The notes under the pieces: model-generated
Seen by the model: the letters and a program-made list of their open reading frames with translations, nothing else
Told to the model about the DNA's origin: nothing
Databases searched by the model: none
Assembly: GCA_963592385.1 (NCBI GenBank)
Contig: CAVAWX010000058.1
Span: 1-11,446, forward strand
Length of the DNA stretch: 11,446 nt
Source: CAVAWX01 sp963592385
GTDB lineage: Bacteria > Actinomycetota > Coriobacteriia > Coriobacteriales > QAMH01
Direction of reading: 5' to 3'
In this document: positions 1-7,845 of the stretch, in pieces
Layout: the number at the start of each line of letters is the position of its first letter
Position numbering within the stretch: the first letter of the stretch is position 1
Position numbers and translations under genes: made by a program

Positions 1-739
1 CCCCGTCCACGAACAGGGCGAGCAGGGGCAAAAAACAGCCTTCGAGCAGGAAGAACATCGCCGCCACGACGCCAAGCTGCCACGACAGGGCGCCGAGCAC
101 GAGGCACGCGACGAGAGCGGCTGCGGCGGCGGCGCAGATGGGCAGCACGCAACGCAGGTAGAAATCCTGCACATGCCCTATATCGTCGATGAACGAGGCG
201 ACGAGCCCGCCGAAGCGCCGCGAGCGCCGCCAAGCCGCGCTCTTTGCCGCGACAGCCGAGAAGAGCCGCACGCGCAGCTCGGAGGCCATGCGGAACACGA
301 GGTCGTGGGACGAGAGCCTGGCCACGTAGCGGAAGAGCGGTTTTCCGAGCGCGAAGAGCTGGACGCAGGCGACGGGGACCATCACCTGGAAGAGCGTGGT
401 GGCCGGGTCGGCGGACTTCGCCACGAGCGCGCCGGCGAAAAACATGAGCAGCGTCGCGCAGACGGTAGAGGCCGCGCCCAAGGCCGCGCAGAGGGCAAGG
501 CGCCCTCGAAAACGCCTGAAGCAGGGGCGGATCCAGCCGTCTGCCTTGCGCGCGCCGGGTGTGCCGCACGCGGCATTTTCACCGCGCACGCCGCATCCTC
601 CGCTCGCGCCCGCCTTCCCGCACGCAGCGCCCTTTTCGCTCCCATCGGCTTTTCCGCGCGCGCCGTTCGTGTCGCAGGCGACGCGACGCCCGCGATGCGC
701 GCCGCTCTTGAAGGCGGTGTCGTGTTCACGCGCGGGCAT
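1..739 (-). CDS. cydC: CydC-like ABC transporter subunit, 5' part only (runs off left edge)
   Basis: This is the first 246 codons of a gene whose remainder lies beyond base 1. The encoded part is the start of an ABC exporter membrane domain: hydrophobic segments at about residues 81-105, 115-134 and 199-220, and the motif RY-x3-L-SHD-x3-R (residues 137-150) followed by LRVRLF (155-160), which is characteristic of CydC. The ATP-binding domain is outside the window. In the family, CydC pairs with CydD in a heterodimeric inner-membrane exporter of reduced thiols, also linked to heme, that is needed to assemble cytochrome bd oxidase. The ATG at 739 overlaps the end of cydD by 14 bp, and an AGAGG sequence lies about 11 nt upstream, so translation is probably coupled. 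Before the first membrane segment there is an odd low-complexity stretch of about 66 residues rich in Gly, Ala, Lys and Cys (Cys 22, 40, 49, 58), much longer than the usual short CydC N-terminus. The start could therefore be debated, but no later in-frame ATG precedes the first membrane segment. Confidence 0.82.
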   Translation of the reverse strand, partial: MPAREHDTAFKSGAHRGRRVACDTNGARGKADGSEKGAACGKAGASGGCGVRGENAACGTPGARKADGWIRPCFRRFRGRLALCAALGAASTVCATLLMFFAGALVAKSADPATTLFQVMVPVACVQLFALGKPLFRYVARLSSHDLVFRMASELRVRLFSAVAAKSAAWRRSRRFGGLVASFIDDIGHVQDFYLRCVLPICAAAAAALVACLVLGALSWQLGVVAAMFFLLEGCFLPLLALFVDG

Positions 740-2588
740 GGGCTTCACCGCCTCTCGCGTCCGCGCCGAAGACGAGGGAATGCAGCGGATGGGCACAATC
801 GCGCAGCTCGTCGCAGGTGCAGACGCCCGCCACGCGCCCGCCGTCGAGCACGAGGACGCGGTCCATGTCGGCCAGCCAATGCAGCCGGTGCGTGGAGAAG
901 ATCACGAGGCGCCCGTCCAGAAGAGGCTTCATGCGCTCCTTCAACTCCAGCTCGGTCTCGATGTCGAGATGCGCCGTCGGCTCGTCGAGGATGAGAACGC
1001 GGCGGCGCTCGTCGAGAAACGCCCGCGCGAGGGCGATGCGCTGCGCCTGCCCGCCGCTCATACCGCGCCCGCCGTCGCCCACCCGCGTGTCGAGGCCCTG
1101 CGGCAGACGGGCAATGAACTCGGACAGCCCCGCGCGTTCGGCCGCGCGCGCGATGGCCTCGTCGGAGACGTCCGGCGTATAGAAGGCGATGTTGTCGCGT
1201 ATGCTCGCGGCAAAGATGTGCGGCGCCTGCGGGATATAGAGCACGCTCGAGCGCCAGGAAGGGTCTTGCAGCGAGGGCAGGGGGCGCCCGTCCAGCTCGA
1301 AGCCGCCCGCATCCGGGCACGCGAGGCCCGCAAGCAGCGAGGCCAGCGTGGACTTGCCCGCGCCCGATGCGCCGAGAAGGGCCACGCGCTCGAAACCCTG
1401 CAGGGTGAAGGAGACGTCGGCCAGGGCGGGCGCAGAGCAGCGCCCTTTCGCGTTCTCGTCGCGCGGATAGGCAAAGCTCAGGCCCTCCACGCGCAGGGTC
1501 GAATCGGCTCTCCACGCCCCGCTTCCGGCGTCCGCGCCATGCGAGCTTTCACCCGCTATAGCTTCCCCTTCACCCTGCACCGCCGCAGGTCTTGGGCACC
1601 CTTCCCCGCTGCCCGCATTCTGCCCGTCCGCATCGCACCCCGCGCCGAAAGCGTCCGCGCGCTCCCCCGCCCTCACGGCAGCTTCCACGGCGGCAAGCGC
1701 GGTCTGGCCGTCGAGCGTCGCGTGGAAATCGGCGGCAAGCGCGCGCACGGGGGCAAGCACCTGCGGCGCGAGCAGCACCGCGAACAGCGCCGGCTCCAGG
1801 CCCATGGACGCGTCGAGCAGCCGCGTCGCCAGCAGCATCGCCACGCCCGCCACGGCAAAGACCGCCACCGCGTCGAGCACCGCATGCGACAAGGTGCCCG
1901 TCTTCATGGTGGACAGCGTGGCGCGGCGCAGGTCCTCGCTCGCGGAAAAGAGGCGCTCCCTCTCGCCGTCTGCCGCGTCGAAGGCGACGAGCGTCTCCAC
2001 CCCGTAGAGCGCGTCGGTGCAGGCATCGCCCATGCGCTCGAAGGCCGCGCGCGACCGCTTCGCTTTCTCGGCGGCCTCGCGTCCGAGCATGACCATGAAC
2101 AAGACGATGACGGGAAAGGCGGCGGCGAGCACGACGCCGGAGACGACGTCGCAGGCAAAGACGGCCACGAGCAGCGGCACGCCCGCGCCGAACAGGGCGG
2201 CAAGCCGCGGCAGGCACAATCGCAGGTAGCGCTCCGCCGCGTCCAGCCCCTGCGTAGCCGTCTCGACGAGCGTGCCCGTCTGCCAGCGCGCGGGCAGGCG
2301 CCCCGCGCCCGAGAAGACCGCGCCCAGAAGCGCACGGCGCAACTCGTCCGCGCGGCGGCGGGCATAGCGGGCGGCGCACGCGTCCTGCGCGCAGGAAAGC
2401 GCCTGGCCAAAGGTGAAGAAGGCGATGAAGGCCGCGAGCTGCAAGGCCACATCGGCGGCGGCGCCCCCGCCCACGAGATGCGCCAGGCACGCGGCCAGCG
2501 CCCCGGCCCAGGCGACGACGCAGCCCGCGCGCCCAAGCGAGAGCAGCACCTGGAGCGCGAACGCCCGCCGCGCCCCCGGCTGCCTCAT
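726..2588 (-). CDS. cydD: CydD-like ABC transporter subunit (thiol reductant exporter)
   Basis: This encodes a 620-residue fused membrane/ATPase half-transporter. The membrane domain spans residues about 10-300, with hydrophobic segments near 13-33, 45-66, 128-148, 150-167, 236-255 and 260-283. The nucleotide-binding domain has Walker A GASGAGKST (406-414), Q-loop Gln454, signature MSGGQAQR (510-517), Walker B VLILDEPTAHLD (531-542) and switch His567. The PTAHLD and SGGQAQR forms and the order CydD then CydC point to CydD, partner of the overlapping downstream gene. In the family the pair exports cysteine/glutathione and supports cytochrome bd assembly. The ATG at 2588 is chosen because GGAGCAGGGG sits just upstream; the reading frame stays open far beyond it without meaning. 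The gene begins 35 bp after the 610-residue protein gene, with no visible promoter between them, so co-transcription is likely. A low-complexity Gly/Ala/Glu insert of about 55 residues (308-362) separates the two domains, longer than usual. Confidence 0.88.
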   Translation of the reverse strand: MRQPGARRAFALQVLLSLGRAGCVVAWAGALAACLAHLVGGGAAADVALQLAAFIAFFTFGQALSCAQDACAARYARRRADELRRALLGAVFSGAGRLPARWQTGTLVETATQGLDAAERYLRLCLPRLAALFGAGVPLLVAVFACDVVSGVVLAAAFPVIVLFMVMLGREAAEKAKRSRAAFERMGDACTDALYGVETLVAFDAADGERERLFSASEDLRRATLSTMKTGTLSHAVLDAVAVFAVAGVAMLLATRLLDASMGLEPALFAVLLAPQVLAPVRALAADFHATLDGQTALAAVEAAVRAGERADAFGAGCDADGQNAGSGEGCPRPAAVQGEGEAIAGESSHGADAGSGAWRADSTLRVEGLSFAYPRDENAKGRCSAPALADVSFTLQGFERVALLGASGAGKSTLASLLAGLACPDAGGFELDGRPLPSLQDPSWRSSVLYIPQAPHIFAASIRDNIAFYTPDVSDEAIARAAERAGLSEFIARLPQGLDTRVGDGGRGMSGGQAQRIALARAFLDERRRVLILDEPTAHLDIETELELKERMKPLLDGRLVIFSTHRLHWLADMDRVLVLDGGRVAGVCTCDELRDCAHPLHSLVFGADARGGEAHARA

Positions 2589-2623
2589 CACCCCTGCTCC
2601 GGGGAACCGCACGCGCTGCGCCC

Positions 2624-4456
2624 CTACTGCAGCGCGCTCACCTCGCGCACGCCGTTCTTCTCGGTGTAGGTGGCGTTGACCGCGTCTCCGGCCTTCACGA
2701 ACGGCAGGTTGCTGCTCGCGGAAATGCCCGCCACGTAGATCGACGCGTCGCCTTGCAGCTTGAAGTACCAGCGCGTGTTGCCGTCCGTGACGACGGGCTG
2801 GATCGACTCGACGGTGCCCTCGGCTTTGGGAATCTGCTCGTTGGCCGACAGCGCCCCCACGTCCAGGTTCACCTCGTCGTTGTTCGCGAGCGCCGTGACG
2901 TAGTTCTTCTGCGCGTCGCTGATGGTCGAGCCCGTGCCGACGATCTGGTACTGCTGCACGTCGATGAAGGCGTACATCTTCACCAGCCCGGCCGAGTCTT
3001 TCAGCGACAGGAAATACGTCGGGCGGTTCGCGATGTTTAACAGCAGCGGGCTCGTGGCCTTGTAGCTCATCTGCTGGACCTGGCCTTCGGCCGAGCGCAT
3101 GGCCGAGGTCTCCGTCGCGCCGGCGCACTCGTAGCGCTTGGTCTCTTTGGTGCGCAGGTTCGTCAAGACGAAGGCGACCAGGGACTCGTCGCTGTTTGCC
3201 GAGGTCATGCCCGTGTACATGTAGACATCGTCGTTGATGGCGAGGTAGTTGTAGCCGCTCGTGGACGAGCTGGACGTGTTCTGCGACTCGGAGCTGTTCG
3301 AGGAGAACAGGCTCGGCGCGCTAGAGCCCGTGGGGATGGTCACGCCGGACTGGCCGATCAGCGAGTTCCAGAACCCGCTCTGGTAGCAGCCGTAGTAGCC
3401 GAGCTGCTCGTAGACCAGGTCGGCGGAAAACACCTTGTCGCACCAGCTGGGGACCTCGTCGACGCTGTAGCGCTGCATCTCGCCGGTGCACGCGTTCACC
3501 AGAATCGCGCCCGAGTAGTCCTTGCCGCCGAACAGCCCGATGCGCATCTGCACCGTCGGCACGATCCAGTACGGCGCCCCGTCGTCGTCGATCTCGAAGG
3601 CGGCGTCGCCGAACATCTCGGTGGGATACGCGAAGCGCACGTAGCGGTAGAGGTAGTTGTTGAAGTGCTCGGCCGTGGAGACGTGCATGTACTTGCCCTC
3701 TTCGAGGCGCACGAGCTTGGTCTCCTGCGTGGCCATGTTCACCGTAACGTAGCCCGGCAGGCCGGCGCCCGTGTTCGTGATCCACTTGATGATGTCGGCG
3801 TAGACGAGCGGGCTGACGCGGTAGGGCGCGTCCTTGTAGCTGATCTGCGTGTAGGCGTTGTAGCTCTCGTCGATGGCGTACTGGCTGACCAGGTCGCTCA
3901 TCTCGCCGATGGTGCGGCTGCCCAGGCGCACGGCGGTGTCCTTGTCCACGACGGGCACGTTCGACATGCCCACCTCGCCGATGTCGGCGGAGAAGTCGCC
4001 CGTCTCGGTCTGGAGCAGGCCGGCGTAGGCGCGCGCGTTGAAGAACGGCGAGGAGGCGATGTTGCCCACGAAGATGCCGAGGAAGAGGAAGACCACGACG
4101 ATGACGAGCCAGAAGAAGACGCTGCGGCGCTTGCCCTTTTTACCCTTCTTGCCGCCCTTGCCGGCCGCGTTCGCGCCCTTCGCGCCCTTCGCGCCCTTGG
4201 CCTCCTTGCGCTTCTCGTGGCGCTGCTTGAAGACCTCGCCGGCGCCCTGCGTGCGCACGTCCTCGATGAACTCCGTCGAGATCTCCACGCCCTGCGCTAT
4301 GGCGTAGGCGGCGCCGAAGATGATGATGCACCAGATGCAAAACCACCAGAAGCCGACGTTTTGGATGTTGATCGCGGGGATGGTGACGTAGTAGAGCACC
4401 GCGATGATCGCCAGCGAGACGATGCCGGGCAAGACGTACTTCTTGAATGTGCTCAT
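2624..4456 (-). CDS. Membrane-anchored protein with large extracytoplasmic region, function unknown
   Basis: This encodes a 610-residue protein whose function I do not recognise. Hydrophobic segments are at about residues 8-26, 35-54 and 112-134. Segments two and three are separated by a very basic Lys/Gly/Ala linker (about 75-111), which should be cytoplasmic by the positive-inside rule. That leaves residues about 135-610 outside the cell. The outer region has two halves joined by a Ser/Asn-rich linker (377-400). The last 65 residues, starting near EGTVESIQPV and containing a GDAVNATY turn, look like a small beta-barrel (OB-like), which is an inference. There is no lipobox, sortase motif or catalytic motif that I can identify. 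The ATG at 4456 is preferred over an upstream in-frame TTG at 4480 because AAGGAG lies 11 nt before it. A -10 promoter and a 15-codon leader ORF precede it, and cydD follows 35 bp downstream. It could help respiratory-complex or envelope assembly, but this rests on position only. Confidence 0.85.
   Translation of the reverse strand: MSTFKKYVLPGIVSLAIIAVLYYVTIPAINIQNVGFWWFCIWCIIIFGAAYAIAQGVEISTEFIEDVRTQGAGEVFKQRHEKRKEAKGAKGAKGANAAGKGGKKGKKGKRRSVFFWLVIVVVFLFLGIFVGNIASSPFFNARAYAGLLQTETGDFSADIGEVGMSNVPVVDKDTAVRLGSRTIGEMSDLVSQYAIDESYNAYTQISYKDAPYRVSPLVYADIIKWITNTGAGLPGYVTVNMATQETKLVRLEEGKYMHVSTAEHFNNYLYRYVRFAYPTEMFGDAAFEIDDDGAPYWIVPTVQMRIGLFGGKDYSGAILVNACTGEMQRYSVDEVPSWCDKVFSADLVYEQLGYYGCYQSGFWNSLIGQSGVTIPTGSSAPSLFSSNSSESQNTSSSSTSGYNYLAINDDVYMYTGMTSANSDESLVAFVLTNLRTKETKRYECAGATETSAMRSAEGQVQQMSYKATSPLLLNIANRPTYFLSLKDSAGLVKMYAFIDVQQYQIVGTGSTISDAQKNYVTALANNDEVNLDVGALSANEQIPKAEGTVESIQPVVTDGNTRWYFKLQGDASIYVAGISASSNLPFVKAGDAVNATYTEKNGVREVSALQ
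4170..4196 (-). repeat. 9-bp tandem repeat, three copies, in the basic linker
   Basis: On the plus strand TTCGCGCCC occurs three times in direct succession. It lies inside the coding sequence of the 610-residue membrane protein and encodes GAK-GAK-GAN in the Lys/Gly/Ala cytoplasmic linker. The nine-base unit keeps frame, so copy-number change would only lengthen or shorten the linker. Confidence 0.75.
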
Positions 4457-4500
4457 GGTCGGGTTTGCTCCTTGTCGCAAATCGTGGGCACGCGTGTCAT
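4453..4500 (-). CDS. Possible 15-codon leader ORF (MTRVPTICDKEQTRP)
   Basis: A short ORF starts with ATG at 4500 and ends with TGA at 4455-4453, so its stop overlaps the ATG of the following gene as ATGA. The ATG lies 9 nt after a TATACT hexamer, so the transcript could begin at or within about 3 nt of it, which would make this a leaderless ORF. The AAGGAG of the downstream gene lies inside it. This arrangement would allow translational coupling. The peptide has no run of a single amino acid typical of attenuation leaders. It may also be chance; expression is unproven. Confidence 0.35.
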   Translation of the reverse strand: MTRVPTICDKEQTRP

Positions 4501-4509
4501 GTCCGCACG

Positions 4510-4515
4510 AGTATA
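4510..4515 (-). promoter_or_regulatory. Probable -10 promoter element for the 610-residue protein gene and cydDC
   Basis: The minus strand reads TATACT here, a five-of-six match to the TATAAT consensus, in otherwise very GC-rich sequence. No convincing -35 hexamer is seen at 16-18 bp spacing (the best is TGCCCG). The predicted start of transcription is around 4503-4500, about 45 nt before the ATG at 4456. It probably drives the membrane protein gene and the downstream cydD and cydC, since no other promoter is visible before them. Confidence 0.5.
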
Positions 4516-4646
4516 GCGGGCGGCGTGCAGGCCGGGCACGCGCGGGAGGGCGCCGTCATCAAAGCGGGTAAAACGGACGGCGGCGCACAACGAAAGGGGC
4601 GGCGGCGATGCGGCGCGGCGGATGAAACGGGGTGCCGCCGGCGCAA

Positions 4647-4664
4647 GGGCGCACTCCAGCGCCC
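4647..4664 (-). terminator. Weak hairpin after the channel gene
   Basis: GGGCGC and GCGCCC form a 6-bp stem around a 6-nt loop, beginning a few bases after the channel stop codon. There is no T-run downstream on the minus strand (only TTGCG), so it does not meet the usual definition of an intrinsic terminator. It could aid termination or protect the 3' end of the transcript. It sits in the 210-bp gap between the channel gene and the next gene, where a new promoter begins, which makes a transcript boundary plausible. Confidence 0.25.
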
Positions 4665-4666
4665 CC

Positions 4667-6361
4667 CTACAGCTTCTCGCGCAGCAGCCGCCTGAACTCC
4701 TCCTCGCTCGAGATGCCGCGGCGCGAGAGCAGCATGAGGGCCTCGGCGGCGGCGGCGAGCTTGCCGGAAAGCTCCGGGTCCGTCTCGCGCACGGCCCGCG
4801 ATTCCCGCCGCAGGCAGAGCACGATGCGGCGCATCCCGCCACGGCTCAGGCACAGCACCTCGTCTTGGGCCGAGAGTATCCCGCCGTCCTCGCGGTACTG
4901 CTCGTGCAGCTCCAGGCTCTCTTCCTTTTTCGGCGCGGGCGCGGCCTCGTGCTTTTCCGAGATGCCGAGGGCGGCGTAGCGCTTCTCGAGCCACTCGTGC
5001 GGGAAGAACTTCCTCTTGTTCGCCAGAAAGACCGCCAGGTTCACCACGGCGAAGACGCCGAAGGTGTCGATCGCCCTGTCGAAGAGGATGCCGAGAAACG
5101 AGGCGAGGTAGTAGTTCAGGCCGCATCCGGTGAGGAAGTCGCGGTAGCCGTTTTGGAAGATGGTCGTGAACTTGCCGCCCGAGAGCCAAAACGCCAGCAC
5201 CATCGATATGGACGCCTGCACGAGCATGATGAGGAGCAGCACCTTCGCCGTGTTTTTCAAAGGCACGCTGCCGTCTTTGGCGCGCTTGAACATGAAGCCG
5301 TAGGCCAGTGCCACGAGCGCGCTTTCCGAGAAGTAGAGGATGTTTTGCGGGCTGCCCTGGTAGACCGCGATCAGCAGGTTGTCGACGAAGCTCACGATGA
5401 CGGCGGCCGCCGGGTCGAGCATGCACGCGACGACGGCGGTGCCGGCCGTGTCGAGCCAGATCGGCTGCCAGAACACCTCCGAGAAGAAGAGGCACAAGAA
5501 GAAGTTGAGCGCGATGCCGACGAGGATGAAGCGCGCGTACAAGCCGAGCTTGGGGTGCATCCGGAAATGCTCTTTCATCCGCGACGGGCGCAGATAGGAG
5601 ATGTTGGCCTTGAGCAGGGAGAAGAAGCTCTCCTCGTAGTAGCTCTCGCCTTCCTCCTCCTTTTGGCGCAGCTGTTGCAGGAAACCGCCCGTCATGATGC
5701 CTGCGGGCAGCGCGAAGATGAAGATGCCGAAGATGGAGGAGATGCTCGTGAGGATGTGGCCCAGGTCGGAGTTGGGGCAGATGTCGCCGAAGCCGACGGT
5801 CGTCAGGGTGATGGTGGACCAGTAGACCGCATCCATGAAGTCGCTGAAGGTCTCCGGCTCGAAGGTGAACATGACGAGGGCGGTGGCCAGGATGTAGGCC
5901 ACGGCGAGCAGGAACACCGACCCTAAGGTTTTGCGCTCCTGGACGAAGACGTTCACGATGATGGCGAGCTGCCTGGAATAGCGGAACAGCCGGACGATGC
6001 GCAGCGCGCGCAAGAACAGAAAGCCGCTGGGCAGGATGTTCATCGTGGGCAGGATGGAGAGCAGGTCGACGATCGCGGAGAAGGTGAAGGGGTACTTGAA
6101 GAACTGCCGGACCTGCCCGCGCTTGCCGCTCTCGATGTCGTAGGTCATCCAGCGCAGGAGGTAGTCGAACGACAGGATGTAGGCCGTGGTGATGTCCAGC
6201 TTGGCCAGCAGGCTCGTCGCGTCGTCGGTCAGGGTGTTCGCGTGGAAGAGCGCGGGCGCGATGCTGCACAGCGCCACAATGACGATGAAGAGGTCGTAGA
6301 GGCGGCTGGCGAGGTCGCCCGGCGCGGGGCGGCCGACTATCTCGTGGAGGCGTGTTCTCAT
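4667..6361 (-). CDS. Voltage-gated-type potassium channel fused to an ECF-S-like membrane domain
   Basis: This encodes 564 residues. Residues 20-230 are a six-segment voltage-gated-type channel. S4 has arginines at 118, 121, 124, 127 and 130 (exact three-residue spacing) and the selectivity filter is TTVGFGD (187-193), the K+ channel signature. A charged linker (231-270) leads to a second membrane domain (about 272-450) with about five hydrophobic segments. It contains WLDTAGTAVVACMLDPAAA (302-320), a VDNLL/GSPQN/ALAYGFMFKR series (326-360) and a GG-x-FTTIFQNGYRD turn (395-408). This pattern resembles ECF-transporter S components and the related sensory membrane domains of some histidine kinases; the assignment is by pattern only. 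The C-terminal tail (450-564) is cytoplasmic and ends in a GISSEEEFRRLL helix that recalls SHOCT domains. Plain bacterial K+ channels of this type are about 220-300 residues. It starts 15 bp after the hsp70 stop with no good ribosome-binding site, suggesting coupled translation. Confidence 0.87.
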   Translation of the reverse strand: MRTRLHEIVGRPAPGDLASRLYDLFIVIVALCSIAPALFHANTLTDDATSLLAKLDITTAYILSFDYLLRWMTYDIESGKRGQVRQFFKYPFTFSAIVDLLSILPTMNILPSGFLFLRALRIVRLFRYSRQLAIIVNVFVQERKTLGSVFLLAVAYILATALVMFTFEPETFSDFMDAVYWSTITLTTVGFGDICPNSDLGHILTSISSIFGIFIFALPAGIMTGGFLQQLRQKEEEGESYYEESFFSLLKANISYLRPSRMKEHFRMHPKLGLYARFILVGIALNFFLCLFFSEVFWQPIWLDTAGTAVVACMLDPAAAVIVSFVDNLLIAVYQGSPQNILYFSESALVALAYGFMFKRAKDGSVPLKNTAKVLLLIMLVQASISMVLAFWLSGGKFTTIFQNGYRDFLTGCGLNYYLASFLGILFDRAIDTFGVFAVVNLAVFLANKRKFFPHEWLEKRYAALGISEKHEAAPAPKKEESLELHEQYREDGGILSAQDEVLCLSRGGMRRIVLCLRRESRAVRETDPELSGKLAAAAEALMLLSRRGISSEEEFRRLLREKL

Positions 6362-6376
6362 GGAAATGGCGCGCCC

Positions 6377-7845
6377 CTAGTTGCCCGATTCCAGCAGGCG
6401 GCGGCTCGCGGCCTCGATCTCGCGCGAGGACAGGTTGCTCGAGCCCTCGATGCAGATGGAGGCGTCCTGGCCGGTGCCCAGCTCCTTGGCCGTGACGTGC
6501 ACGATGCCGTCGGTGTCGATCTGGAAGGTGACCTCGATCTGCGGCTTGGTGGCCGAGCGCTTCAGGCCGCCCAGCTTGAAGCGCCCCATCGAGACGTTCT
6601 CGCTCGCGCGCTCGCTCTCGCCTTGGAGCACGTTGATCTCCACCTCGGTCTGGAAGGCCGCCGCCGTCGTGTAGATCTCGGAGTGCATCGCGGGCAGCGT
6701 CGAGTTGCGCGGGATGAGGACGCTGGTCGCGTCGCCGATGATCTCGATGCCGAGCGAGTGCGGGGTGACGTCGAGCAAGAGCAGCTCGCCGCCGCGTCCG
6801 GGCACGCCCGCGAGCACGCCGCCTTGCTCGGCCGCGCCCAAGGCCACGCTCTCGTCGGGGTTGATGTTGTGGCTGGGGTCGATGTTCGTGAGCTTGCGCA
6901 CCGCCGCGCGCACCGCCGGGATGCGGCTCGAGCCGCCCACCATGAGGACGCGCCCCAAGTCGCGCGCCGTCATGCGCGCGTCGGCCATCGCCTGCTTCAC
7001 CNNNNNNNNNNGTCGAAGTCCGCGCGGGTGACGCTCGTCTCGAAATGCAGCGGGTTGCCGTCGTCGTCGGTGGCCAGAAACGGGAGGTTCACCTGCGCCT
7101 GCTCGACTTCGGAAAGCTCCTTTTTGGCCGTCTCGGCGGCCTCGCGCACGCGGGCGAGCGCCTGCTTGTCGGAGGCGATGTCCACGCCCGTCTGCCCCTT
7201 GAAGCGCTCGTAGAGGCTGTTGGCGAGCATCGCGTCGAAGTCGTCGCCGCCCAGGTGGTTGTCGCCTGCCGTCGCGATGACCTCGACCACGCCGTCTTTG
7301 ATGGACAGGATGGACACGTCGAAGGTGCCGCCGCCCAGGTCGAAGACCATGACGGCCTTGTCCTCCTCCTTGTCCACGCCGTAGGACAGCGCGGCGGCGG
7401 TGGGCTCGTTGATGATGCGGTCCACCTGCAGCCCGGCGATGGTGCCGGCGTCTTTGGTGGCCTGGCGCTGGGCGTCGGTGAAGTAGGCGGGCACGGTGAT
7501 GACCGCGTTCGTGACCTCCTGGCCCAGGTAGGCCTCGGCGTCCTTCTTCAGCTTCGCCAAGATCATGGCCGAGATCTCCTGCGGCGAGTACTTGCGGCCG
7601 TCTATCTTGATGCGCTTCTTCGAGCCCATGAGGCGCTTGATGGAGGTGATGGTGCGCCCCGGGTTCATGGCCTGCTGGCGGCGCGCGGCCTGCCCGACCA
7701 TCGTCGCGCCCTTCTTGCCGAAGGCGACGACCGAGGGGGTGGTGCGCTCGCCTTCCGCGTTCTCGATGACCTTCGCCTTGCCGCCTTCCACGACGGCCAT
7801 GCACGAGTTCGTCGTGCCGAGGTCGATGCCGATGCTTGCTCCCAT
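6377..7845 (-). CDS. Short Hsp70/DnaK paralogue lacking the helical lid (interrupted by an N gap)
   Basis: One gene is read in two frames because of the N run at 7002-7011. The N-terminal 278 residues hold the ATPase start: IDLGTTNS (7-14), catalytic Lys70, NEPTAAALSYG (146-156) and DLGGGTFDVS (169-178). After the gap, 207 residues carry VGGSSRIP, the inter-domain linker LLLLDVTPHSLGIE and a complete beta substrate-binding subdomain with VLQGE and GRFKLGG. The protein stops right after SSREIEAASRRLLESGN, where normal DnaK (about 600-640 residues) continues into the alpha-helical lid. Allowing for the gap it is near 498 residues. Known Hsp70s refold or hold client proteins with ATP, aided by J-proteins and GrpE; neither partner is here, and it is probably not the housekeeping DnaK. 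The ATG follows the previous stop directly (TAAATG) with AAGGAG 9 nt upstream. The end is not a frameshift artefact I can detect, since the channel gene starts 15 bp later. Confidence 0.88.
7002..7011. other. Assembly gap (10 N) inside the hsp70 gene
   Basis: Ten undetermined bases interrupt the gene. The upstream part ends exactly at a codon boundary (base 7012) and the downstream part resumes with the third base of a codon at 7001, so the true missing length must be 3n+2, not 10. Comparison with the remembered DnaK sequence around this point suggests about 12 codons plus 2 bases are absent, ending in a probable Pro codon. The N run is therefore a placeholder, and the apparent frame change is not a mutation. 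Confidence 0.9.

Noticed and set aside
396..2669. Long plus-strand open frame of about 757 codons opposite cydD and cydC
   Set aside because: It is the antisense shadow of clear ABC transporter genes in very GC-rich DNA. Its product is Arg/Gly/His-rich with no recognisable domain.
2624..4480. TTG start at 4480 for the 610-residue protein
   Set aside because: It would place the AAGGAG inside the coding region. The ATG at 4456 follows that signal at a normal distance.
4647..4664. Strong intrinsic terminator after the channel gene
   Set aside because: The stem is only 6 bp and there is no U-tract, so it is listed only as a weak hairpin.
6377..7845. Two separate genes, or a frameshifted pseudogene, at the Hsp70 locus
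   Set aside because: The change of frame coincides exactly with the 10-N assembly gap, and both parts align to consecutive regions of one Hsp70.
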